A stretch of 32,399 bases of DNA from Sphingomonas_O antarctica (GCF_965137005.1 NZ_CBCRXM010000019.1:1-32399); one strand, 5' to 3'; positions 7,388 to 14,953 are shown, counted from the first letter of the stretch. Numbers and translations: made by a program. Notes: generated by a model not told the origin, from the letters alone.

Positions 7388-7911
7388 GAATTGTCCTTTC
7401 CGAACAACGGCGTGGGGTCGGTAGGTGGCGCAGCAGCCCTGCTGTCAGTCGAGCCGATATCAAATCCAGGACTTTTCAGAGCTCCGATCTGAAGACGGTG
7501 CTGGTACTGTTCAAGGTCGGGCATCAAGTCCGCGACCGTGAATTGATCGAGGTGCTGGGCAAATGCCTCGACCGCACCAGCGAGTGTGTGACGCAGCCCG
7601 CAAGCGGGCGTGACGACACAAGTGTTGGTGACAGGATTAAAGCACTCAACGAACGTGGTGGTGTCCTCCATCGTGCGTACCACCTTCCCGACGTTGAGCG
7701 CCGATGCAGGCCGCGCAAGCTTCAATCCTCCACTGCGACCACGCACGCTTTCAATGAACCCTTCGGCGACCAGGCGCTGCGCTACCTTCATCAGATGGTT
7801 TTTCGATATCCTGTACGCGCCAGCGATTGCCGAGATTGAATGGTGACCGTCTTTGGCCGCCAAATACATCAAGGTGCGCAGCGCATAATCGGTCTGAAAA
7901 GACAGTCTCAC
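7384..7911 (-). CDS. nsrR: Rrf2-family nitric-oxide-sensing repressor, NsrR type
   Basis: The 175-residue Rrf2 regulator has an N-terminal winged helix (LSFQTDYALRTLMYLA, then SKNHLMKVAQRL and the wing GRSGGLKLARP). Three cysteines, C90, C98 and C104, lie in VECFNPVTNTCVVTPACGLR, closely matching the spacing of the NsrR iron-sulfur ligands. NsrR represses nitric-oxide defence genes until NO destroys its cluster. The start is GTG at 7911. The tail after about residue 145 is longer than in enteric NsrR and not conserved. It forms an operon with aox and faces a divergent truncated haemoglobin, a target expected for NsrR. Other Rrf2 proteins such as IscR are less likely, given the context and Cys spacing. 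Confidence 0.87.
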   Translation of the reverse strand: MRLSFQTDYALRTLMYLAAKDGHHSISAIAGAYRISKNHLMKVAQRLVAEGFIESVRGRSGGLKLARPASALNVGKVVRTMEDTTTFVECFNPVTNTCVVTPACGLRHTLAGAVEAFAQHLDQFTVADLMPDLEQYQHRLQIGALKSPGFDIGSTDSRAAAPPTDPTPLFGKDNS

Positions 7912-7956
7912 AAAAGATGCATTAGATTTATTGCATTACCCTGCCAAGGGGTCTAA

Positions 7957-7979
7957 TCAATGCATATGACTTACATCTT
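7957..7979. promoter_or_regulatory. Candidate NsrR operator in the nsrR/globin divergent region
   Basis: TCAATGCATAT-G-ACTTACATCTT fits the enteric 11-1-11 NsrR consensus (AAGATGCATTT-N-AAATGCATCTT) at 7 of 11 and 8 of 11 positions by eye. It lies 15 bases before the globin start. A further near-perfect left half-site, AAGATGCATTA, is at 7914-7924 beside the nsrR start, followed by TTGCATT at 7931-7937. The placement suits repression of both arms and nsrR autoregulation. Sphingomonad NsrR specificity is unknown to me. Confidence 0.45.
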
Positions 7980-7994
7980 AAATGTGTTGGCGCC

Positions 7995-8450
7995 ATGAGC
8001 GCCGTGAGTCATGTGGAGGCAGCGAGGGCGAGGAAACTGGCGGACGCACTCGCGTGCGGCATCGATGATGGCCTTATTTCGCAACTCGTCGAGCGCTTTT
8101 ACGACAGCGTTCGACACGACGCCCCGCTCGGGCCGATCTTTGCCAAGCACGTGCAAGACTGGCCGGCGCATCTCGCGCGCATGAAAAACTTCTGGGTCTC
8201 GATCATGATCGAGTCGGGGCGGTTCAGCGGGAACCCCATGCAAAAGCATATCGCCGTCGGCGGGCTGGGCGCCGAGCATTTCGAGCATTGGCAATCGCTT
8301 TGGAACCGTACAGTCTCCGAGCTCGCGCCGAACGACGAGGTTTGCGATCGTTTTCGGCAGGCGGCGGGACGTATCGGCAATAGTTTGCTTTTGGGTATCG
8401 AACTTGACCGGGGCGGTCTTGCGGCTGTCTCGACCCGGCGGGCATCGTGA
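7995..8450 (+). CDS. Group III truncated haemoglobin
   Basis: The 151-residue globin has the group III signature: LVERFYDSVRHDAPLGPIF (the FYDxVR.D..LGPIF helix B/C region), then DWPAHLARMKNFWVSIMI and the proximal-histidine region NPMQKHIAV, followed by the conserved W of HFEHWQSLW. These proteins bind O2 and NO, and members in other bacteria are linked to nitrosative stress. It is divergent from nsrR with a candidate operator just upstream. Its TGA overlaps the ATG of the next gene (TGATG), giving translational coupling. The tail after about residue 138 is not conserved. The ribosome-binding site is weak. Confidence 0.85.
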   Translation: MSAVSHVEAARARKLADALACGIDDGLISQLVERFYDSVRHDAPLGPIFAKHVQDWPAHLARMKNFWVSIMIESGRFSGNPMQKHIAVGGLGAEHFEHWQSLWNRTVSELAPNDEVCDRFRQAAGRIGNSLLLGIELDRGGLAAVSTRRAS

Positions 8451-8740
8451 TGGCCGAGCCCTATGCCAAATCAGCGGTCTTCGACGAACAGACACTTCCG
8501 GACGCGTTGCGCAACGATCACCGGACGAAGTCCGGCACCTGGGGCCTGTTGCGCGTGTTTTCAGGCGAGGTGCGCCTGATCTTCGTGGATCCACCGAGTG
8601 ACCATCATGTCACGCCCGACACGCCAGCGCTCATCCCACCGCAGGCAACCCATTACGTCGTGACGATGGGGCCGATGAGCATGCAGGTCGAGTTCTACCG
8701 TGAGCGGCCGACGCCGGAGCCGGATCACGTCGTTGGATGA
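8450..8740 (+). CDS. DUF1971 protein (YeaR/TehB N-terminal-like small cupin)
   Basis: The protein is 96 residues. The opening YAKSAVFDEQTLPDALRNDH and KSGTWGLLRVFSGEVRLIFVD match DUF1971, a small double-stranded beta-helix protein also found fused to the TehB methyltransferase. In E. coli the family member YeaR is controlled by nitrate/NO regulators including NsrR. The histidines in SDHHVTP and ATHYVVTMGP could bind metal. The ATG at 8450 overlaps the globin stop, so the two are co-translated. The biochemical role is unknown, and an NO- or nitrosative-stress function is inferred from context. Confidence 0.8.
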   Translation: MAEPYAKSAVFDEQTLPDALRNDHRTKSGTWGLLRVFSGEVRLIFVDPPSDHHVTPDTPALIPPQATHYVVTMGPMSMQVEFYRERPTPEPDHVVG

Positions 8741-9196
8741 CTTCGTAATCGCCCGCGCGCTCCACGTGGCGGCGGTTGTGTTCTGGATAGGCGGCGTAGC
8801 GTTTGTGACCACAGTCCTGATGCCGACGCTGAAAGCAACCGAACGACCCGAAGACCGTCTCCGGCGGTTTCAGCAAGTCGAGGGTCGTTTCGCGGGGCAG
8901 GCCCGGCTCTGGGTGCTGCTCGCCGGTGTGAGTGGGCTCTGGATGATCCTTCGCGCCGACATGTGGAGCCGCTTTGCCAACGGACACTTCTGGTGGATGC
9001 ACCTGATGGTCGCGCTTTGGACGGTGTTCGCGTTGATGCTGTTTGTGATCGAACCGTTTTACCTGCACCGGCGATTGGCTGCTTTGCTGCGCCAGAGGTC
9101 GACTTCGCGCGGATGGCGCGCATGCACCAGCTGCTGCTCGCGGTTGGTATCATCACAGTTCTTGGCGCGGTTGGCGGGAGCCAGGGACTTTTCTGA
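8733..9196 (+). pseudogene. Four-helix inner-membrane protein (CopD/DUF2269-like topology), frameshifted
   Basis: The frame starting at TTG 8733, overlapping the DUF1971 stop, encodes IARALHVAAVVFWIGGVAFV (helix 1), RLWVLLAGVSGLWMIL (helix 2) and WMHLMVALWTVFALMLFVIE (helix 3), then reaches YLHRRLAALL. Near 9085-9095 the conserved-looking sequence moves to the frame reading PEVDFARMARMHQLLLAV, which gives helix 4 and the end GAVGGSQGLF at 9196. A one- or two-base indel in a once-intact gene of about 155 codons explains this. An assembly error is the alternative. The helix pattern with His in helix 1 and W/H in helix 3 resembles haem- or copper-related CopD-type proteins. The function in the globin cluster is unknown. 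Confidence 0.65.
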
Positions 9197-9469
9197 GCGG
9201 GGGCAAAATCATTGAAAGCTACGAGACGACATTTAGCATCGAACGGCTATGGTGGATCCTGTCGATCGGCATGATCGTGATGGTCGAATTACGCGCCGCG
9301 GGATCGAGGTCGCAGATAACAGTCCGGTTCAAGCGACCAATTCCATAAGGCTGCTTTGCGCCCATGATCCGTCGTTCGATGAATCGCTTGGTAATCCCGA
9401 AAGCCGCCGTTCGCGCGGGCGACGTAGGTGCCCGGTAGAGGCTTATGGCCAGTGGTCGCCGCTGGCCCG
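9197..9469. other. Gap with a possible membrane-protein gene fragment and a repeat pair
   Basis: A plus-strand frame from about 9211 to 9348 reads SIERLWWILSIGMIVMVEL, which looks like the start of a membrane helix, but it has no ATG start and ends after about 45 residues, so it may be the remains of a respiratory or membrane gene. At 9343-9425 two copies of the GGCnGCTTT motif face each other, another example of the paired-arm repeat. Nothing else is supportable. Confidence 0.3.
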
Positions 9470-10369
9470 TTAGTGCCCAGTCGAGCGGCTCGTCGCATGA
9501 TTGGGCAGTAACCCACCGAGAAGCTGGTTCGGGAACCGCCGCGTGAGGGTGATGGCGTAGAAGCTTTCGGTGAGTTGCGGGATGCGGCAATGTTCGACCA
9601 GCACACCGGATTCCAGTTCGTCACGAACGACGATCGGCGGCACCAATGTTACGCCCTCGCGTTCCCGCGCCAACAGACGCAGCATGGCCATGTCATCGAC
9701 CTCGGCCAGGATGTTCGGACGGATACCGGCCAGGTCCAGCAAGCGGTCGAAGCCGACCCGAATGTCGCTGTCGAGACTGGGGAGCAGGATCGGTTCGCTT
9801 CGCAAGTCGTCTGGAAACCGGAGCGGGGCCTTGCCGGGCCTTGGTCGCCCGACAAGGCTGACAGGTTGTTCGTTCAAAAGATGATTGCGGAAAGGGGCGC
9901 GGGCATCCCTCGGGGCGGCGATGTTGGCGAGGATCACGTCGATCGAATGGGCTTCCAGCTGTGCGAGCAGGTCACGGATCGTGCCGGAGCGTACGATCAA
10001 ATCGACGTCGGTGCGCCCGACCAGGGGGCGCAGGAACTCAAGCTGAAAGTTGCGTGACAGAGTCGTCAGCGCACCGACTCTGAGGATCTGGCGGTTGGCC
10101 ATGGGCCGCCCGTCGAGCGTGCTCAGCAACTCGTCGCCAGCCTGGAATACGGTGTCGGCATAATCGAGTGCGATCTGCCCGGCCTCGGTCAACACGAGCC
10201 GCTTGCCCATCCGCTCGAACAGCGCGTGGCCGATCTGATGTTCCAGTTTCCGGATTTGAACCGACAGTGCCGACTGCGACAAGTTCAGCCGCGCGGCGGC
10301 GCGGGTCAGGTTGGTTTCGTGTGCGACCATCCAGAAATAGCGAAGATGGTTGAAATTCAGCGCCTTCAT
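9470..10369 (-). CDS. LysR-family transcriptional regulator, divergent from dabBA
   Basis: The 299-residue regulator has an N-terminal helix-turn-helix (LNFNHLRYFWMVAHETNLTR, then ARLNLSQSALSVQIRKLEHQ) and a C-terminal LysR substrate-binding domain (about 90-285). The ATG at 10369 fits the family opening MKALNFNHLRYFW better than the frame start at 10390. The opening N-HLRYFW..A.E.N.TRAA resembles NhaR-type LysR proteins. It is transcribed away from dabB across about 90 bases, the usual arrangement for a LysR regulator controlling its neighbour, so it is the likely regulator of the bicarbonate uptake operon. The effector is unknown. CbbR-like control by a carbon metabolite is possible but unproven. 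Confidence 0.88.
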   Translation of the reverse strand: MKALNFNHLRYFWMVAHETNLTRAAARLNLSQSALSVQIRKLEHQIGHALFERMGKRLVLTEAGQIALDYADTVFQAGDELLSTLDGRPMANRQILRVGALTTLSRNFQLEFLRPLVGRTDVDLIVRSGTIRDLLAQLEAHSIDVILANIAAPRDARAPFRNHLLNEQPVSLVGRPRPGKAPLRFPDDLRSEPILLPSLDSDIRVGFDRLLDLAGIRPNILAEVDDMAMLRLLAREREGVTLVPPIVVRDELESGVLVEHCRIPQLTESFYAITLTRRFPNQLLGGLLPNHATSRSTGH

Positions 10370-10458
10370 TCGTTCTATAAAACAGAACAAAAGCTTCGAA
10401 ACAATGAATTTAATTTGATATCATACGGCAGCTATCCGGCCTTCCAGGCGCTATTTGC
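10370..10458. promoter_or_regulatory. Divergent LysR/dabB promoter region
   Basis: This 89-base AT-richer gap must contain both promoters. TCGAAACAATGAATTTAATTTGA around 10396-10418 is an imperfect inverted repeat with T-N11-A spacing, suiting a LysR operator, but no clear -35/-10 pair can be assigned. Confidence 0.35.
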
Positions 10459-12042
10459 GTGAGGGGAAGGGCTTTGCCGATCGAATTATTGCCTTGCGTT
10501 GCCCCGTTTGTGCTGCTCGCCACCGCCGCCGGCGGCATTTGGAGCGGCGGGCCTCGGCCCCGCATTCTGCCCCGGCTGGCTGAAGCCTCGGCGTTGATTG
10601 CACTGCTGGTGGCATTCGCTTCCGCCGTCGTCCTTGCCAAAACCGGGACGTGGAACAGTCGCATCATCGGCCTCGGCGATATCGGCTTTTCCCTCCGCCT
10701 CGATGTAATCAGCGTCGTGATGCTCATCCTGGTCTCGTTCATCGGCTGGGTCGTGGTGCGATATTCTGCGACCTACCTGGACGGCGAGGCCCGACAAGGT
10801 GCCTTTACCGGTTGGCTTTGCGCGACCCTGGCATCGGTCATGCTGTTGGTGCTGTCGGGAAATCTCCTTCAACTCGGTCTTGCCTGGATTGCGACGAGCC
10901 TCTTTCTTCATCGGCTGCTGCTCTTCTATCCGGACCGCGTTGCCGCGCAGAGGGCCGCCGCCAAGAAATTCGCCACCGCGCGGATCGGCGATGCCGCGTT
11001 GCTCATCGCGATCATCTTGCTGGCGCGCACCTATGGCACCACCGAGATCGGCGCGATCCTCAGTGCTGCGCGTGATGGGAGCGGCGGAGGGCTGGCAGTG
11101 GCGGCGGCGGGATTTCTGGCGCTGGCGGCACTTTTGAAATCGGCGCAGTTCCCGATGCACGGCTGGCTGACCGAAGTGATGGATGCGCCGACGCCGGTTT
11201 CTGCGCTGTTGCACGCGGGCGTCATAAATGCCGGGGGATTCCTGCTGATCCGCTTCGCCGACGTCATGCTCCTCGCACCGGGCGTCTTGGCCGCGCTGGT
11301 TATTGTCGGCGGCTTCACCGCGCTTTTTGCCGGGCTGGTGATGCTGACACAGCCTGCCGTGAAGACGTCGCTCGCCTGGTCGACGGTTGCGCAGATGGGG
11401 TTCATGATTCTCGAGTGCGGACTGGGGCTCTTTCCGCTCGCATTGCTGCACATCGTGGCACACTCGCTTTACAAGGCGCATTCGTTTCTCGCCTCTGGCG
11501 GCGCGGTCGAACTGATCGCCTCGAACCGCCGGCCCGGCCCAGTCGCCGTTCCCAAGGCCGGTGCCGTCGCCCGCGCCTTCGTGCTGGCGCTTACGATCTA
11601 CGGCATTGTCGGTTTCGGCTTTGGGTTTCAGCACAAAACGCCGCAAGCCATCGCCCTTGGTGCGATCCTCATATTCGGTGTCGCCTACATGATCGCGCAA
11701 GGGCTGGCTGATGCCGCGCCGAAGGCCTTGACCCGGCGCACGATCGGTTACGCCGTCGCGACTTCGATAAGCTATTTCGCCCTGCAACTTTTTGCGAACT
11801 GGCTGACGTCCGATGTGCTGCCCACGGTGCCGGCGCCGGGGCCGCTGCAATGGGCGCTCATCCTGCTGGCGGTCATCAGCTTCGGCCTCGTCGCCGTCGT
11901 CCAGACGATGTTTCCACTCTGGGCCTATCACCCGGCAGCTGCCGGTCTGCGCGTGCACCTGTCCAACGGCTTCTATGCCAACGCGGTATTCGATCGGCTG
12001 CTTCGCGGCTGGCGGATACGCGGCACGGAGCAATCGTCATGA
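10459..12042 (+). CDS. dabB: DAB inorganic-carbon transporter membrane subunit DabB (NuoL-like)
   Basis: DabB is the proton-channel partner of DabA. It belongs to the NuoL/MrpA proton-translocating family without being part of complex I. The protein has up to 527 residues, about 13 hydrophobic helices and the family core SAQFPMHGWLTEVMDAPTPV followed by SALLHAGVINAGGFLLIR (about residues 230-270). LAWSTVAQMGFMILECGLGL and LHIVAHSLYKAHSFL follow. It is shorter than NuoL, as in other DabB proteins, and the C-terminal lateral helix of NuoL is absent. The frame opens at GTG 10459. TTG at 10474, with GAGGGGAAGG just upstream, is also plausible. Its TGA overlaps the dabA ATG (ATGA). The adjacent dabA makes the assignment secure. 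Confidence 0.9.
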   Translation: MRGRALPIELLPCVAPFVLLATAAGGIWSGGPRPRILPRLAEASALIALLVAFASAVVLAKTGTWNSRIIGLGDIGFSLRLDVISVVMLILVSFIGWVVVRYSATYLDGEARQGAFTGWLCATLASVMLLVLSGNLLQLGLAWIATSLFLHRLLLFYPDRVAAQRAAAKKFATARIGDAALLIAIILLARTYGTTEIGAILSAARDGSGGGLAVAAAGFLALAALLKSAQFPMHGWLTEVMDAPTPVSALLHAGVINAGGFLLIRFADVMLLAPGVLAALVIVGGFTALFAGLVMLTQPAVKTSLAWSTVAQMGFMILECGLGLFPLALLHIVAHSLYKAHSFLASGGAVELIASNRRPGPVAVPKAGAVARAFVLALTIYGIVGFGFGFQHKTPQAIALGAILIFGVAYMIAQGLADAAPKALTRRTIGYAVATSISYFALQLFANWLTSDVLPTVPAPGPLQWALILLAVISFGLVAVVQTMFPLWAYHPAAAGLRVHLSNGFYANAVFDRLLRGWRIRGTEQSS

Positions 12043-14456
12043 CGGCGCCGGAACATACATTCGTGCGCGATAGGACGACGATAGAGGCGGCAATCGACGA
12101 TGCCGCTCGTGCGATCCCGCCAGTTTGGCCGTTGGCTTCAAGCGTGGCGGTCAACCCCTATCTCGGCCAGACCGGCGAGTGCCTGAGCACCGTTGCCGCG
12201 CTTATGGCGCGGATAGCGGGTGCCCCCGCGACCATGCCGCGACACTGGTATCAGAAGCGCGTCGCCATTGGCGAGATCACAGATATGGACCTTCAGGCTG
12301 CGCTGGCGATCGCGCCGTCCGCCGTTCGTCCGATCAGCTTGGCTGCGCTGAAGGCCGCTGCGCAAAGCACCCCTCCTGAAACGCGGGCTTTACCGACCGT
12401 GGCGGACCTGGCGGCACGCGCGTCGAGCATCGACTGGCCGGGCTTGATTGCCGAGCGGTTCGGAGCGTGGGCGGCCGGATATCTCGACAAAGGCCAGGCG
12501 TTGTGGGCGGCACCGCGCGGCAGAGGTGCCTATGCTGAATGGCGCGCGGTTGCGACGCATGATCTGACGCCGGAGATCGTCGGGCTGGCGGGCTTTGCCA
12601 ATCATGTCTCTAACGCGCCGGAAACAGCGACCGATGCCATAGCCAGCGTTGTCGACCGCCTTCGCATGCCCGCCGCGGCGCTCGAAACGTATTTTCATCA
12701 GATGCTGACGACGCTGGGGGGATGGGCGCAATATGCCCGGTATCGCCTGTGGCAAGCCGAGCTTGGCGGAAGCGTTGACTCGATAGCGACCGACTTCCTG
12801 GCAATCCGGCTGGTCTGGGAGGCGGCGCTTTATGAGCGTTACGCGCACTATATCGGCATTCGCTGGGAGTCGGTGGTCGCGACGCACGCATCACCTGTTG
12901 CACCGACCGGCGATCATGTCGTCGACGTCGTCCTCCAGGAGGCGTTCGAGCGCGCCGCGCAGCGCAAGCTGGCCGAGACACTGTCCGCACCGCTCGCCGG
13001 GGCAATCCAACAGCGACCCGCTCTTCAGGCCGCCTTCTGCATCGACGTACGGTCGGAAGTTTTCCGGCGAGCGCTCGAGTCCCTCAATCCGACGATCGAG
13101 ACGTTAGGGTTTGCCGGTTTCTTCGGCCTCACGGCCTCCCATCGCCGCTTCGCATCGGATGTTCCCGAACACCGGCTGCCGGTGCTCCTGAACCCAGGCC
13201 TGTCGACCCGTTCGGGCGGCGCTGAGGATGCCGGAGCGGACACGGCCGTCAGGATCAAGGCACGTGCCAAACGGGCCTGGGGCCGGTTCAAGCTGGCAGC
13301 CGTGTCTTCCTTCGCTTTCGTCGAGGCGACGGGACCATTGTACATCACGAAGCTGCTGATCGACGCGCTAGGTCTGCGCAGGACGCCGGTGCCCGACGAA
13401 CCCGCGCCGCATCCCGAGCCTGCGCTTGGTCTTGAGGCTCGGACGAAGATGGCGGAATCCGTGCTGCGGGCCATGTCTTTGACCACCGGGTTTGCAAGGC
13501 TTGTCGTTCTCGCCGGGCACGGTGCCAACGTCGTCAACAACCCCCATGCAAGCGCACTCCATTGCGGTGCCTGCGGCGGCTATTCGGGGGAGGTCAACGC
13601 GCGCCTGCTCGCCGCCCTGCTGAATGACAGCGACGTCCGGATGGGGTTGAACCAGCGCGGGATCGAGATCCCGGCGGAAACCCTGTTCGTCGGCGCTCTG
13701 CACGATACCACAACCGATACCGTCACACTCTATGATGAAGACAAGGACGCCGCCTCGCATCTGAGCGATCTCACAGACGCGAAGCGATTGTTCGTCGCCG
13801 CAGGCAAAGTCGCACGAGGCGAGCGCGCCCTGCGCCTTCCCCGTGGCACCGGCGAGGCCAGCCTAACCAAACGCAGCCGCGACTGGGCGGAGGTGAGACC
13901 CGAATGGGCCCTGGCGGGATGCAAATCCTTCATCGCCGCGCCCCGGCGGCTGATTGTCGGCAAGAATTTGGAAGGCAGTGCCTTCCTGCACAACTATATC
14001 TGGCGCGACGACAATGACTTCGCGGTCCTCGAATTGATCCTGACTGCGCCCGTGGTCGTGGCCAGCTGGATCAGCCTGCAATATTACGGGTCGACGGTGG
14101 CGCCGGACATGTTCGGGGGCGGCAATAAACTGCTGCACAATGTCGTCGGCGGCATCGGCGTCATCGAAGGAAATGGCGGCATGATGCGCGCGGGGCTGCC
14201 CTGGCAATCGGTCCATGATGGTGACCGGTTCGTCCACGATCCGGTTCGCCTCTCGGTATGCATCGCCGCACCGCCCGAGGCGATTACGGATATCTTGAGC
14301 CGCCACCCCAATATCCGCGCGCTGTTCGACAACCGGTGGCTTTACCTGTTCACGCTCGACGATGCCGGCCGGATGGCATGGCGTTATGCCGGTGATCTAC
14401 AGTGGGAACAGGTGGCCGGAGAACTGCCACCGGTGCTGCCGGGATTGGCGGCATGA
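12039..14456 (+). CDS. dabA: DAB inorganic-carbon transporter subunit DabA (DUF2309, zinc carbonic-anhydrase-like)
   Basis: DabA is thought to hydrate CO2 to bicarbonate in the cytoplasm in one direction, driven through DabB by the membrane ion gradient. The protein is 805 residues, normal for DUF2309. The predicted zinc ligands are C334 and D336 in AFCIDVRSE, H494 in LAGHGANVVNNPH and C509 in ALHCGACGGYSGE. The 15-residue H-to-C gap equals that of Halothiobacillus DabA (H524, C539). WPLASSVAVNPYLGQT near residue 30 is the family N-terminal motif. The ATG at 12039 overlaps the dabB stop. The larger frame beginning at 11850 only overlaps dabB. A small ORF starts within its own stop (ATGA at 14453). 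All four ligand positions are intact, so it is likely functional. Confidence 0.93.
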   Translation: MTAPEHTFVRDRTTIEAAIDDAARAIPPVWPLASSVAVNPYLGQTGECLSTVAALMARIAGAPATMPRHWYQKRVAIGEITDMDLQAALAIAPSAVRPISLAALKAAAQSTPPETRALPTVADLAARASSIDWPGLIAERFGAWAAGYLDKGQALWAAPRGRGAYAEWRAVATHDLTPEIVGLAGFANHVSNAPETATDAIASVVDRLRMPAAALETYFHQMLTTLGGWAQYARYRLWQAELGGSVDSIATDFLAIRLVWEAALYERYAHYIGIRWESVVATHASPVAPTGDHVVDVVLQEAFERAAQRKLAETLSAPLAGAIQQRPALQAAFCIDVRSEVFRRALESLNPTIETLGFAGFFGLTASHRRFASDVPEHRLPVLLNPGLSTRSGGAEDAGADTAVRIKARAKRAWGRFKLAAVSSFAFVEATGPLYITKLLIDALGLRRTPVPDEPAPHPEPALGLEARTKMAESVLRAMSLTTGFARLVVLAGHGANVVNNPHASALHCGACGGYSGEVNARLLAALLNDSDVRMGLNQRGIEIPAETLFVGALHDTTTDTVTLYDEDKDAASHLSDLTDAKRLFVAAGKVARGERALRLPRGTGEASLTKRSRDWAEVRPEWALAGCKSFIAAPRRLIVGKNLEGSAFLHNYIWRDDNDFAVLELILTAPVVVASWISLQYYGSTVAPDMFGGGNKLLHNVVGGIGVIEGNGGMMRAGLPWQSVHDGDRFVHDPVRLSVCIAAPPEAITDILSRHPNIRALFDNRWLYLFTLDDAGRMAWRYAGDLQWEQVAGELPPVLPGLAA

Positions 14457-14581
14457 TCCATAGATCTGGAGCCGCTAAGCGCGGCGTAGCGCCAATGGAC
14501 CCGCACCCTAGAAAGGCGATCCATCTTCTGGACGAGCTGGGTGCAATTGGCCGCATGAGCCGCAGGGAGGGTCATCCATGA
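14453..14581 (+). CDS. 42-residue ORF coupled to dabA and to the next ORF
   Basis: An ATG at 14453 overlaps the dabA TGA (ATGA) and opens 42 codons ending in a TGA at 14579-14581, which in turn overlaps the ATG of the 82-residue ORF (14578). The product is basic (MIHRSGAAKRGVAPMDPH..., ending SRREGHP) with a short amphipathic stretch, HLLDELGAIGRM. I recognise no family. An internal ATG at 14495 would give a 28-residue version. The evidence that it is real is positional: ATGA overlaps at both ends are unlikely by chance and mirror the dabB-dabA junction. Confidence 0.5.
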   Translation: MIHRSGAAKRGVAPMDPHPRKAIHLLDELGAIGRMSRREGHP

Positions 14582-14826
14582 AGCGAAAGGGGCGTGTTTT
14601 GGATGTAAGGCAGGAGCCTGAGATCGCACTCGCGGTAGCAGATGCCAGAATCCAGTGGGTACTGGATCACCCGCATATTAGCGATTGGCTGAAACACGCG
14701 CTTCGAACAGCACACGGTCTCGACCCGATCGCGCTCCAGAACGATGTCGAGATGCTCAAGCATTTGATCATGCAACGGTCTCAAGCCCGGCTTGGGATCG
14801 CGTTAAGCACAGCTTGCCTCGTCTAG
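14578..14826 (+). CDS. 82-residue hypothetical protein, last gene of the dab operon
   Basis: This small soluble, probably helical protein (RVLDVRQEPEIALAVADARI, then WVLDHPHISDWLKHALRTAH) has no membrane segment or signal peptide. GCAGGGAGGG lies seven bases before the ATG, a strong ribosome-binding site, and the start overlaps the stop of the 42-residue ORF. Function is unknown to me. As the last gene coupled to dabBA it could be an accessory or regulatory subunit of the transporter, which is inference from position only. The last residues (STACLV) are followed by an intergenic palindromic repeat. Confidence 0.65.
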   Translation: MKRKGRVLDVRQEPEIALAVADARIQWVLDHPHISDWLKHALRTAHGLDPIALQNDVEMLKHLIMQRSQARLGIALSTACLV

Positions 14827-14858
14827 CTTGAAAGTCGGCTTCGCTATGCAGCCGGTCC

Positions 14859-14953
14859 AAAAGCAGCCATTCTGCTTTCGGCCCAATTGCTGTCGTTCGA
14901 TTGGCACGACGGGTGGCGTCCGCAATTGGGCCGTTTGCCGACTGTCCGCTTTT
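14859..14953. repeat. Paired-arm palindromic intergenic repeat, best copy
   Basis: Two 32-base arms face each other across a 31-base loop. The outer six bases (AAAAGC/GCTTTT) and the inner 12 bases (CGGCCCAATTGC/GCAATTGGGCCG, 14879-14890 with 14922-14933) are perfect; the part between is diverged. The loop has its own GTCGT/ACGAC stem. It lies between the dab operon and the convergent AraC gene and could act as a terminator or RNA structure. Related arms occur at 9343-9425, 19596-19670 and 25801-25867. Confidence 0.65.

Noticed and set aside
10486..12033. 515-codon minus-strand frame opposite dabB
   Set aside because: Antisense shadow of a GC-rich membrane protein gene; Gln/Arg/His-rich composition, no motifs.
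11850..12038. Upstream extension of dabA
   Set aside because: Lies within dabB in another frame. The ATG at 12039 gives the family N-terminus and an ATGA overlap.
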